From Lachnoclostridium sp. UBA903 (GTDB taxonomy: Bacteria; Bacillota; Clostridia; Lachnospirales; Lachnospiraceae), in assembly GCA_002294045.1 (NCBI GenBank), contig DBEP01000064.1:1-14162 (forward strand): a stretch of 14,162 nt of DNA, given 5' to 3'. Each line of letters begins with the position of its first letter. The first letter of the stretch is position 1. The notes under the pieces were generated by a model. The model was not told the origin of the DNA. It did not search any database and saw only the letters and a list, made by a program, of their open reading frames with translations. Shown here one piece after another: positions 6,496 through 13,607 of this stretch. The position numbers and the translations under genes are program-made.

Positions 6496-8232
6496 TTATG
6501 CTTCCATGGCCCAGCCGGCATTTTCCTGCTGTATTCCGAATAGCTTTGCGTATAAACCGCCGGCCTTCAAAAGTTCCGGTCCGCTGCCTTGCTGAACCAC
6601 TTTTCCATCTTCCAGCACAATGATGTTGTCGGCGCCCGCTATCGTACGAAGCCTATGGGCAATTACAACCACCGTCTTATTCTGAATCAATTGGGAAAGG
6701 GCCTCCTGAATTTCAAGCTCATTTTCCGGGTCAAGAGAGGCAGTTGCCTCGTCAAGCAGAATGATTGGAGCATCCTTTAAAAGGGCACGGGCAATGGAGA
6801 TTCTTTGGCGTTCTCCTCCCGACAGTGTACTGCCGTTTTCCCCAACCACGGTATCGTATCCATCCGGCAGCCGGGACACAAAGTCATGACAATTGGCACG
6901 TCGTGCAGCTTCCTCAATTTCCTTCCGTGTGGCTCCGGCCTTGCCAATGGCGATGTTGTTATAAATAGTGTCGTTGAATAAAACCACATCCTGAAAAACA
7001 AAGGAAATCCATGTCAGCAGACGTTCCGGGTCAATTTCCCGTATGTTGACACCATCAATCTTTACAGCTCCTCCGCTTACATCCCAAAACCGGGCAATTA
7101 ATTTGGATATGGTGCTTTTGCCGCTGCCGGATGGCCCGACTAACGCTGTTACCTTCCCTTGGGGGATATGGAAACTGACGTTCTTTATGACCGGCTCATC
7201 CTGATAGCCAAAGCTGACATTCTCAAATTCAATGTTATAATTTTTCAATAAAACCGTATCGCTGCCGGTCATGGGTGTTTCGTCATAGACCGAATGAAGC
7301 CGCCTGATTGACAAAAGTGAATACAGCAAATCACCCCACAAGGCCAGAGGAGTAGACAAACTTGAATAGATGCGGCTGGAGAAAATCAGAAACATCAGAA
7401 AATATAGCAGCTTCAAACTTCCTGAAGTTACGAGACTGAGACCTGCGAAAATCGTAAGCGGGATGCCGAAGCGAAGCATAACCATGGAGGCTGTTGTAAG
7501 CGCGCCGTTTATCGTTTCCGTCTTTATGCTGACCTTCATCAGATTGTGATAAGCGTTTTCAAGACTCTCAAATTTATCCCCGCCTAATCCAAACGCCTTT
7601 ATAACCTTCATGCCCTCCAGATATTCCTGCATTTGCTCGGAAGCGTCCAGCTTGCTTTGCAGGTGCACCTTTCCGATACGGTCGTGCATTTTTCTGCACA
7701 ACAGCATGAAGCCAAAAGATACTGGAACGCTGATGAAAATTGCCAGCGCCATACGCCAATCGAATATCGCCAGCAGTACACAAGAAAGCGATAGATTGAG
7801 CAGAGTACCGCCAAATGCAGGAATAATCGAAGAAAAGCTCTGTTCAATGGCACCGCAGTCACTCATCATATTGACGGTGATTTCCGTTAAATCCTTTTTC
7901 CCGAAATAGCTGAGCGGCAGTTTCCGTAAATGCTCGGCAAGGCCCGTGCGCTTTTCTTCTGCGGCTTCATAAGCACTGACATAGGTTTTTCCGTATTCAT
8001 AGCGGTGTGCGGCAAAGGCCAGTGCGACAACAATAAGGGAGAAGGCCGCCAGCATCCAGAGTTTTTGCCATTCCACCGCTTCACCCCAGTAAGGCCGCAG
8101 CACTTCCATAAAGGTCATCATCAGAACCATGACCGGAAGGGAGAGGCTGAGTTGGGCTACAAAGGATGAGAATATGGCTTTCTTTAATTCCTTATCCGCT
8201 TTATCTGATAACAGCAATTGTTTTTTTAACAT
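6496..8232 (-). CDS. ABC transporter, fused permease/ATPase, second subunit of a heterodimer
   Basis: A 578-residue half-transporter. The start is ATG at 8232-8230 (MLKKQLLLSD) with AAGGAGG 8 nt upstream; a longer reading from 8307 would run 62 bp into the preceding gene and is rejected. An N-terminal transmembrane domain (~1-300, type IV exporter fold) precedes the nucleotide-binding domain: Walker A GPSGSGKST from ~366, Q-loop FVFQD, signature LSGGERQR (~470), Walker B IILLDE with catalytic Glu ~495, D-loop ASLDPE, and H-loop His in VVVIAHR. All ATPase motifs look intact, so this half should hydrolyse ATP. It follows its partner by 13 bp. Exporter-fold pairs with an adjacent AraC regulator include the siderophore importers YbtP/YbtQ and IrtA/IrtB; export of peptides or drugs is the alternative. 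The substrate cannot be read from the sequence. Confidence 0.92.
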   Translation of the reverse strand: MLKKQLLLSDKADKELKKAIFSSFVAQLSLSLPVMVLMMTFMEVLRPYWGEAVEWQKLWMLAAFSLIVVALAFAAHRYEYGKTYVSAYEAAEEKRTGLAEHLRKLPLSYFGKKDLTEITVNMMSDCGAIEQSFSSIIPAFGGTLLNLSLSCVLLAIFDWRMALAIFISVPVSFGFMLLCRKMHDRIGKVHLQSKLDASEQMQEYLEGMKVIKAFGLGGDKFESLENAYHNLMKVSIKTETINGALTTASMVMLRFGIPLTIFAGLSLVTSGSLKLLYFLMFLIFSSRIYSSLSTPLALWGDLLYSLLSIRRLHSVYDETPMTGSDTVLLKNYNIEFENVSFGYQDEPVIKNVSFHIPQGKVTALVGPSGSGKSTISKLIARFWDVSGGAVKIDGVNIREIDPERLLTWISFVFQDVVLFNDTIYNNIAIGKAGATRKEIEEAARRANCHDFVSRLPDGYDTVVGENGSTLSGGERQRISIARALLKDAPIILLDEATASLDPENELEIQEALSQLIQNKTVVVIAHRLRTIAGADNIIVLEDGKVVQQGSGPELLKAGGLYAKLFGIQQENAGWAMEA

Positions 8233-8245
8233 AAATGTTTCCTCC

Positions 8246-10039
8246 TTATGCGAGCTTCCAGTTAAGAGCACGGCTGTATACATCCCACATGTGCTTATAC
8301 TTTGCACCGTATTGAATCAATTCGTTGTGGGTTCCCTGCTCTATAATTTGCCCGTCGTCTACGACGACAATTTTGTCCGCGTTTTTGATGGTGGATAAAC
8401 GATGGGCAATGACGATAACTGTTTTGCCCTTCATCAGCTTTTCAAGAGCAAGCTGAATTTTTTGTTCATTCTCCGGGTCGGCAAATGCCGTGGCTTCATC
8501 CAGAATTACAATAGGCGCATTTTTCAGAATCGCTCGGGCAATCACAATGCGCTGGCGTTCCCCGCCTGATAGATAGGTTCCTTTGCTTCCTAAAACAGAA
8601 TGGTATCCTTCCGGCATGCGTTCAATAAATTCATGGCACATGGCGGCCTTTGCCGCTGCAATGGCGTCTTCCATGCTGGCGTTTTCATTGCCTATTTTAA
8701 TGTTATCCAGAATGCTTTTTTTAAAGAGAAACACATCTTGAAAAACAAAGCTCACCTCGTTCATTAGGTCGTCCAATGCCATATCCCGTATGTTTACCCC
8801 GCCAATGGTTATTCTGCCGCCGTCAATATCCCAAAACCGGGGGATCAATTGTGCAATGGTGCTTTTTCCGCTGCCGGAAGGTCCCACCAAAGCCGTGACC
8901 TTTCCCGGTTCCGCAGTAAAGCTGACATCGTGAAGTGTGCCGTTTTCGTCATTTTTGTTGTAGGAAAAGGAAACATGCTCAAAAGATATGCCGTTTCCCT
9001 GCGGCTTTTCTCCCTTGGGTATGGTTTTAAGGATAGGCGTATCAAATACGCCTCGGATTCGCTTTACGCTGGAAATGACCATAAAGCTTTGGACAAACAC
9101 ATACATCAGCTTGGAGACAGGACCGGCAATGCCCATGCTGAAAACCAGATAAAAGAGAAAAGAGATGGCAAATGCCTGATAGTCCGTAGTATGACGGCCT
9201 ATCAGGATTCCTGCCGGCAGGAGAAACAGGAAAACAGAATTGAGCAAAACCAAAAAAGCACAGTAAGAATTTTTTACTGAATGGGTATAACGGATTGCGC
9301 ATTCCTTGTAAGCAAGTATGGTATCATGGAACTTACGGAAGGAAAACACAGTTTGATTGAAAGCCTTAACTACATAAATTCCTCGAACATATTCCACTGC
9401 AGAACTGTTCATTTTGTCCTGCAGATTTTGGAAGCTATCCATAAACTCCCTGGATTTTGGATTGGATAAACTGCTTGCCTGAGTAAAAAAACCTAAAAGG
9501 ATGGGAAGCAGGCAGGCAATTCCCATTCTCCAATCAAACAGAAACAAAACGACCAGCATGACAATTGGAGAAGCAAGGGAGCTGACTGCGTCCGGAAGTT
9601 GATGGGCCACAAACATTTCGATTTTTTCAACATTTTCATCCATCAGTTTGCGAAGCTTTCCAGTGGAATTGTTTGTATGGAACCCCATGGGCAGCTTTGC
9701 AATATGCTCCGCAAATTTCATGCGCAATTCAAACAGAATTTTATAGGCTGCTTTGTGGGAAAGCACGGAAGATGCGAAGGAGAGCAAAAGACCGGCAACC
9801 ACCGCCGCTAATGCGGCCCATGCGTATATACTAACAGCGGCAAATGAGATTTGGTTGATGTCGGTGACAGATTTCAGCAGCTCTTTCAAAATAAAGTACA
9901 CACAGATATACGGCGCAAACGACAGCACCGCACTTAGGGAAGACAGAATGCAGGCAAGCATTACATTTGCCTTTTTCCTGCCCGCAAGCTGCAATAGCCA
10001 GCGGACATCTCCGGTTGGCTTTTTTGCGTGATTAACCAT
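8246..10039 (-). CDS. ABC transporter, fused permease/ATPase, first subunit of a heterodimer
   Basis: A 597-residue half-transporter. ATG at 10039-10037 has AGGAGG 8 nt upstream; the TAA at 8248-8246 overlaps the ribosome binding site of the next gene, so the pair is translationally linked. Membrane helices fill ~20-330. Walker A GPSGSGKST spans 386-394, Q-loop Gln ~434, signature LSGGERQR from ~490, Walker B IVILDE with Glu ~515, and H-loop His ~546. The D-loop region reads EATAFADPENE instead of the common EATASLDPENE seen in its partner, a variant I associate with siderophore-type YbtPQ/IrtAB relatives (recollection, not a search result). Both ATPase sites keep a catalytic Glu, unlike many degenerate heterodimers. 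The divergent AraC gene starts 185 bp away and probably controls the operon. Confidence 0.92.
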   Translation of the reverse strand: MVNHAKKPTGDVRWLLQLAGRKKANVMLACILSSLSAVLSFAPYICVYFILKELLKSVTDINQISFAAVSIYAWAALAAVVAGLLLSFASSVLSHKAAYKILFELRMKFAEHIAKLPMGFHTNNSTGKLRKLMDENVEKIEMFVAHQLPDAVSSLASPIVMLVVLFLFDWRMGIACLLPILLGFFTQASSLSNPKSREFMDSFQNLQDKMNSSAVEYVRGIYVVKAFNQTVFSFRKFHDTILAYKECAIRYTHSVKNSYCAFLVLLNSVFLFLLPAGILIGRHTTDYQAFAISFLFYLVFSMGIAGPVSKLMYVFVQSFMVISSVKRIRGVFDTPILKTIPKGEKPQGNGISFEHVSFSYNKNDENGTLHDVSFTAEPGKVTALVGPSGSGKSTIAQLIPRFWDIDGGRITIGGVNIRDMALDDLMNEVSFVFQDVFLFKKSILDNIKIGNENASMEDAIAAAKAAMCHEFIERMPEGYHSVLGSKGTYLSGGERQRIVIARAILKNAPIVILDEATAFADPENEQKIQLALEKLMKGKTVIVIAHRLSTIKNADKIVVVDDGQIIEQGTHNELIQYGAKYKHMWDVYSRALNWKLA

Positions 10040-10093
10040 GATATATTCCTCCTAAATAATAATTGAAAATTTTCTTGAAACAGTGTAAAATCA

Positions 10094-10111
10094 AGTTAGA
10101 GAAGACTAACT
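10094..10111. promoter_or_regulatory. Inverted repeat in the ABC/AraC intergenic region
   Basis: AGTTAG (10094-10099) and CTAACT (10106-10111) are perfect reverse complements with a 6-nt spacer, 55 bp upstream of the first ABC start. It may be an operator or a small stem in the ABC leader. No other support. Confidence 0.3.
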
Positions 10112-10161
10112 GATTTAAATATAGACAAATATATCGTAGATTTCAATATAGAAGAATTAAA

Positions 10162-10196
10162 GGCTCCTTCGCGTTCATAAATGGCTCCGTTGTGTT
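10162..10196 (+). promoter_or_regulatory. Direct repeat with 21-bp period, candidate AraC-family operator
   Basis: GGCTCCTTCGCGTT (10162-10175) and GGCTCCGTTGTGTT (10183-10196) match at 11 of 14 positions and start exactly 21 bp apart, two helical turns. AraC-family regulators typically bind direct repeats on one face of the DNA with this spacing. The site is 28 bp before the regulator's ATG and 123 bp from the ABC start. It could both activate the leftward operon and repress the regulator's own gene. Confidence 0.6.
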
Positions 10197-10224
10197 TTAA
10201 TTAAGTGAAAGAGAGGTGAAATAT

Positions 10225-11202
10225 ATGGAGATTAAGGGAATAAATCAATATATGGAATATATCCAGCGGCATTTTAATATGGAAAATGCCATGGAATCCG
10301 ATTATGTTCGTTATACGTTGCCACAGGAAATAGGAGATGGATATTTCGAGTTATTTCAATTACAGAAGCAGTTTCAGGTTTGGATTACACATGCGCAAAC
10401 CAAAATGGATATTGATATGACCTATATGCAGGATGAAAATACGTACATTGGACTGTCCTATGTTGAAACAGAGTCTCTGCGTAAGGCCCCGAAGGAATCC
10501 CAAACTGCCGAACTTCAGGAATGGAGAATCACCCGCTCACTTCCATCAGATGGTACAATACATGGGATATGCAAAGCAAATATGCCGATACATGCTGTCA
10601 GCCTGATACTGTTTCAAGAATTCTTTTTCTTTCATTCGGACAAAAAGAATTCGGAAAACTATTTTGATCTCTTAAAGACAATTCAGAATTTTGACAAGCA
10701 AACCTTTATGAGTGAGTTGTATCCGGTTCTTGCGGAAATGCTTCATTACTCAAATAAGGGCGATGCAAGGCTGCTGTTTATGAAAAGCCGTGTTTATGAT
10801 ATTGCCGCCCGTCTGGTCTCTTTGTGTGATAAAGAGTGTGAACAGTCAAATATTTCACTCAGCATATTTGACATTAAACAAATACGCAGTATCCCTGAAA
10901 TCCTGGTTGATAACATGGCAAATCCGCCCTCTATTTCAGCACTTTCACGAATGACAGTATTAAACGAGTTCAAGCTGAAAGCGGGGTTTAAGAAGGTGTT
11001 TCACACAACAGTTTATGAATACCTTCGTCAGCTCCGTATGGAAAAGGCTGTTGAGCTGATGAAAGAGGAATTGACCCTTGAGCAGATAGCCGAGCAAGTG
11101 GGGTACAAAAGCATGCGAGGATTCAGTCAGGCTTTTGTGAAATGCAACGGCATAACACCCGCCGAATGGCGTAAGCAGCGTAGCACAGCCTTTATTCTAT
11201 AA
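10225..11202 (+). CDS. AraC-family transcriptional regulator, YbtA/PchR-like
   Basis: A 325-residue protein. ATG 10225 is chosen because GAGAGG (10211-10216) lies 8 nt upstream; the in-frame GTG at 10216 overlaps that site. The C-terminal ~100 residues hold the two-helix-turn-helix AraC domain: PSISALSRMTVLNEFKLKAG, FKKVFHTTVYEYLRQLRMEK, LTLEQIAEQVGYKSMRGFSQ, and the closing GITPAEWRKQ. The N-terminal ~200 residues look like the sensing half of PchR/YbtA-type regulators, which respond to siderophores, but this part diverges and the ligand is not evident. It is divergent from the ABC pair and separated from it by the 21-bp-period repeat, so local control of the transporter is likely. Iron or siderophore sensing is inference from gene context. 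Confidence 0.9.
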   Translation: MEIKGINQYMEYIQRHFNMENAMESDYVRYTLPQEIGDGYFELFQLQKQFQVWITHAQTKMDIDMTYMQDENTYIGLSYVETESLRKAPKESQTAELQEWRITRSLPSDGTIHGICKANMPIHAVSLILFQEFFFFHSDKKNSENYFDLLKTIQNFDKQTFMSELYPVLAEMLHYSNKGDARLLFMKSRVYDIAARLVSLCDKECEQSNISLSIFDIKQIRSIPEILVDNMANPPSISALSRMTVLNEFKLKAGFKKVFHTTVYEYLRQLRMEKAVELMKEELTLEQIAEQVGYKSMRGFSQAFVKCNGITPAEWRKQRSTAFIL

Positions 11203-11318
11203 ACATATAAGCCATATAAATCTTTATAACAACGCGCATGGTGCATATAGAAGCAACTTCAAATTAAACATAATCAAAATAGATGGCCAACAGACAGATT
11301 CGCTTTGTACAAGCACAA

Positions 11319-11876
11319 TTATAGTAAGCTGTTCTTAAAGCACCGGACAAGTGTATCTGCCATTTCTTCCGGTGTTTCCTTACAGTCACTGTCCAGCCAG
11401 CGTTTTAATACCATTGTAAACCCGGCTTGAAAATAAACAAAATGATACATCATTTCATCTTCTGATTTCAAACCTATACTCTGGTAATGGAGTTTCATCA
11501 TATACCATAAATCCTGAAACCCTTCTAATATTGGAAAGCTCTTTTGGTTTTGGATGAAATCACGGTAAAAATTTTTGTATTGTCTGATATATCGAAGAAA
11601 AATAGCAATATATTTAGGAGAAAAGAAGTTATAGTTATCAGCACCGGAATATTTGTATAAATCAAGGAGTTTACGATTTAATTCATCTTCGGTTTTTTCC
11701 ATCAAATCATAAATATCCAAATAATGAACATAAAAGGTTGAACGGTTTATTCCGGCTTTTTTACATATATCAGTTACTGAAAGCTGCCGAAAATTATGAT
11801 TTTCAAGTAATTCGAGCAACGACTGCCGTATTATTTTCTGGGTATTTCTAAATTGTCTGTTATTTTTTGTATTCAT
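11319..11876 (-). CDS. TetR/AcrR-family repressor
   Basis: A 185-residue protein; ATG at 11876-11874 has AGGAG 7 nt upstream. The N-terminus is the TetR DNA-binding domain: TQKIIRQSLLELLENHNFRQ, LSVTDICKKAGINRSTFYVH, then YLDIYDLMEKTEDEL. The C-terminal ~120 residues are helical with several Trp/Tyr (LWYMMKLHY, FVYFQAGFTM), resembling the C-terminal domain of DhaS/YcnC-like TetR members; the ligand is unknown. It is divergent from the dehydrogenase gene, with a 26-bp perfect palindrome directly upstream of its own ribosome binding site, so it very likely represses itself and the dehydrogenase. Confidence 0.92.
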   Translation of the reverse strand: MNTKNNRQFRNTQKIIRQSLLELLENHNFRQLSVTDICKKAGINRSTFYVHYLDIYDLMEKTEDELNRKLLDLYKYSGADNYNFFSPKYIAIFLRYIRQYKNFYRDFIQNQKSFPILEGFQDLWYMMKLHYQSIGLKSEDEMMYHFVYFQAGFTMVLKRWLDSDCKETPEEMADTLVRCFKNSLL

Positions 11877-11891
11877 AGTAGAACTCCTTTT

Positions 11892-11917
11892 AATAATCCA
11901 ACAAATGTTGGATTATT
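11892..11917. promoter_or_regulatory. Perfect palindrome, probable TetR operator
   Basis: AATAATCCAACA (11892-11903) and TGTTGGATTATT (11906-11917) are perfect 12-bp arms around AA. It lies 3 bp beyond the TetR ribosome binding site and just left of a possible dehydrogenase -35, between the two divergent genes. TetR dimers bind this kind of symmetric site, so binding would block both directions. Confidence 0.8.
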
Positions 11918-11922
11918 GGTGG

Positions 11923-11950
11923 TTGATAATATGATTATAAAAGATAATAA
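11923..11950 (+). promoter_or_regulatory. Possible promoter of the dehydrogenase gene
   Basis: TTGATA (11923-11928) and TAATAA (11945-11950) are separated by 16 bp, immediately right of the palindrome. The whole stretch is AT-rich, so other -10 choices exist (for example TAATAT a few bases on). Confidence 0.35.
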
Positions 11951-12050
11951 TATAAGATGGCAAGATTAATTTTGGTTTATGGGTATTATAGACACAACCC
12001 ATTGCAGTCAAAGAATTGAGAATATATGAAAAGAAATAAGGAGGCTTAAA

Positions 12051-12803
12051 ATGGCTGGTAAATTGGAAGGAAAGGTAGCATTAATAACAGGAGCAGGCAG
12101 CGGAATAGGATATGCAACAGCGAAGCTTTTTCTGGAGGAAGGGGCTAAAATAATAGCCGTGGATTATTCGGAGGAAGCTATGAAGAAGTGGAATGAAGTG
12201 AAAAATGCAGTTCCATTAATAGCTGATGTAACAAAGACAGATGATATTGAAAGAATGGTGTCGGGAGCGGAAAAACAATTTGGCAGACTGGATTGTATCT
12301 GCAATATTGCCGGTATCAATGACTTGAATTACCCCTTGGAAGCAACGGATGATGCACGCTGGGACAGGGTAATGGATATTGATTTGAAGGCTCCCTTTCA
12401 AATCTGCCGCAGGGCAATCCGTACAATGATAAATGGCGGCGGGGGAAGTATAGTTAATATTGGCTCCTATGCAGCGGTTCGTGGAAATCACGGACCCAGC
12501 TATACAGCAGCTAAGGCAGGGCTAACCGGACTTACTAAGAGCATAGCATTTGGATACGGTAAAGAGGGTATCCGTTGTAATGTCATCAATCCGGGAGGGA
12601 CGAATACCAACATACATCAGAATTCAGGAGGAGCTTATCATGAAGCCGGTCAGGCATTGTCTAAAATTATTGCAAGCTTTCCTATAAATTGGTATGGTGA
12701 ACCGGAGGATATCGCGAAGACCTGTCTATTCCTGTGCAGTGATGATGCAAGACATATCAATGGAGCAGTAATAGCTGTTGATGGCGGTATGTCCTGCTGC
12801 TGA
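12051..12803 (+). CDS. Short-chain dehydrogenase/reductase (classical SDR), substrate unknown
   Basis: A 250-residue protein, the usual classical SDR length; ATG 12051 has AAGGAGG (12038-12044) 6 nt upstream. Rossmann motif TGAGSGIG (13-20); Asp38 at the end of beta-2 (IIAVDY) points to NAD(H) rather than NADP(H). NIAG (85-88), Ser139 in NIGSYAAVRG, and the YTAAK motif with Tyr151 and Lys155 give the catalytic Ser-Tyr-Lys. The position that usually carries the tetrad Asn (MDIDLKAPF, residue 111) is Asp. The C-terminus GAVIAVDGGMSCC is the standard SDR ending. It is divergently paired with the TetR gene and is probably induced by the compound it acts on. The reaction is a carbonyl/alcohol redox step; the substrate cannot be predicted. 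FabG or sugar/alcohol dehydrogenase labels would be guesses. Confidence 0.93.
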   Translation: MAGKLEGKVALITGAGSGIGYATAKLFLEEGAKIIAVDYSEEAMKKWNEVKNAVPLIADVTKTDDIERMVSGAEKQFGRLDCICNIAGINDLNYPLEATDDARWDRVMDIDLKAPFQICRRAIRTMINGGGGSIVNIGSYAAVRGNHGPSYTAAKAGLTGLTKSIAFGYGKEGIRCNVINPGGTNTNIHQNSGGAYHEAGQALSKIIASFPINWYGEPEDIAKTCLFLCSDDARHINGAVIAVDGGMSCC

Positions 12804-12832
12804 TAGCAAAGCTAAAATTTAATGGAGTACAA

Positions 12833-12877
12833 GGCTGCTGAATATTCTGAATGCGTATGAAACGGTATTCAGCAGCC
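12833..12877 (+). terminator. Hairpin downstream of the dehydrogenase
   Basis: GGCTGCTGAATA (12833-12844) and TATTCAGCAGCC (12866-12877) are a perfect 12-bp stem with a 21-nt loop, 30 bp after the dehydrogenase stop. No T-tract follows, so it may be a weak terminator or an mRNA 3'-end stabiliser. Confidence 0.5.
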
Positions 12878-12954
12878 GGTTAGAAGTCCGAAGGAAAATC
12901 CCGGAAAACGCTAAACAGACATACGGAAGAAAACGTCAATAACAATTTTAATAA

Positions 12955-13071
12955 GAAGCAGTAAAATTGACTGCTAATGTTTCACATGAAATTAAAACCC
13001 TGCTGTCAGTTATCCAGAATTATGCGGTAGCTCTTCGTAGTAATGAGCTTTCAGAAGATACATATTTTTGA
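12955..13071 (+). pseudogene. Remnant of a sensor histidine kinase (H-box only)
   Basis: The frame reads VKLTANVSHEIKTLLSVIQN, then YAVALRSNELSEDTYF and TGA at 13069. This is the HisKA phosphoacceptor helix (family form F.ANVSHELKTPL..I..Y), with His in SHEIK. The conserved Pro of KTPL is Leu, a TAA (12952-12954) stops the frame just upstream, and no HATPase domain follows. 38 residues remain from a gene of typically 350-500 codons. A strong terminator about 50 bp downstream may have belonged to it. Confidence 0.75.
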
Positions 13072-13120
13072 TGTTATATAACACCTGCCTGCGACGGATA
13101 ACTAAATAAGAAGAATCTTG

Positions 13121-13155
13121 AAATCTGATATGTAATTGCATATCAGATTTTTTTT
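13121..13155 (+). terminator. Intrinsic terminator
   Basis: AAATCTGATATG (13121-13132) and CATATCAGATTT (13139-13150) form a 12-bp perfect stem with a 6-nt loop, continuing into a run of eight Ts. It follows the kinase remnant. The leading As also give some T-tract for leftward transcripts. Confidence 0.9.
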
Positions 13156-13316
13156 GTTTATTATACTATTAATATTTCAGAAACATTTCTCTGACATTTT
13201 AAAAACATTTGATTGTAATACTGTAGTTGTTTAAATTACAGACAGGAAGAAATGGATATGAAATATGTAGAAGAATGCAGGATTTTCTAACAAATTTCAA
13301 TCATTTCATAAACATC

Positions 13317-13345
13317 TTGAAAGTAGTATAAGAACACATTAATAT
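13317..13345 (+). promoter_or_regulatory. Sigma-A-type promoter of the small membrane peptide gene
   Basis: TTGAAA (13317-13322) and TAATAT (13340-13345) are separated by 17 bp. The -10 ends 45 bp before the ATG at 13391. The 5/6 match at -35 and optimal spacing make it the best promoter candidate in this intergenic region. Further upstream CTGTA and TACAG near 13220-13240 make a weak inverted repeat. Confidence 0.5.
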
Positions 13346-13390
13346 TTCCAAAAACCTATTGCAGAAAAAATACAGAAGGAGGAAACAACA

Positions 13391-13468
13391 ATGGCAAAAG
13401 TAGTTGTTGCAATAATTATTGTCGTAGTTATCATTGTGATAGCTGTAATCGCTAAGAAAAAGAAATAA
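13391..13468 (+). CDS. 25-residue single-pass membrane peptide
   Basis: A complete small gene: ATG 13391, TAA 13466-13468, with AGGAGG (13377-13382) 8 nt upstream. The peptide is MAKVVV, an uninterrupted Ile/Val/Ala helix of about 18 residues, and a KKKK tail, i.e. one membrane-spanning segment with a positively charged C-terminus, predicted inside by the positive-inside rule. It has its own candidate promoter (13317-13345) and a terminator starting 29 bp after the stop, so it looks like an independent transcription unit. I recognise no family. It could be a membrane-complex modulator, a type I toxin-like peptide, or a stress peptide; none is supported beyond the shape. Confidence 0.7.
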   Translation: MAKVVVAIIIVVVIIVIAVIAKKKK

Positions 13469-13496
13469 ATCAAATACATATTTCAGTATTTATTGG

Positions 13497-13550
13497 TTAG
13501 GAAACTGCTGGAAATAGATTCGAATCCCTCCGGCTGTTTCCTAATTTTGT
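13497..13550 (+). terminator. Long terminator hairpin with inner palindrome
   Basis: TTAGGAAAC (13497-13505) pairs with GTTTCCTAA (13536-13544). After one mismatch, GCTGGA (13507-13512) pairs with TCCGGC (13529-13534, one G-T). The 16-nt loop contains the palindrome GATTCGAATC, and TTTTG follows. It ends the small-peptide transcript before the degV gene. Confidence 0.8.
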
Positions 13551-13607
13551 ATAGCCTGTAAATGGTACACTGTATGCATGATAAAGCAAGGAGGATTATT
13601 CGAAACA

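Noticed and set aside
6589..9811. Numerous open frames opposite or out of frame with the two ABC genes
   Set aside because: They overlap well-supported coding sequence with intact ATPase motifs and lack their own ribosome binding sites.
13252..13290. 12-codon frame starting at ATG before the membrane peptide gene
   Set aside because: Ribosome binding site is weak, the frame lies upstream of the best promoter, and the peptide has no recognisable feature.
13517..13535. tRNA 3'-end-like GATTCGAATCCC, possible attachment site
   Set aside because: It is the loop of a long terminator hairpin whose arms pair across it; no cloverleaf, integrase or second att copy is present.
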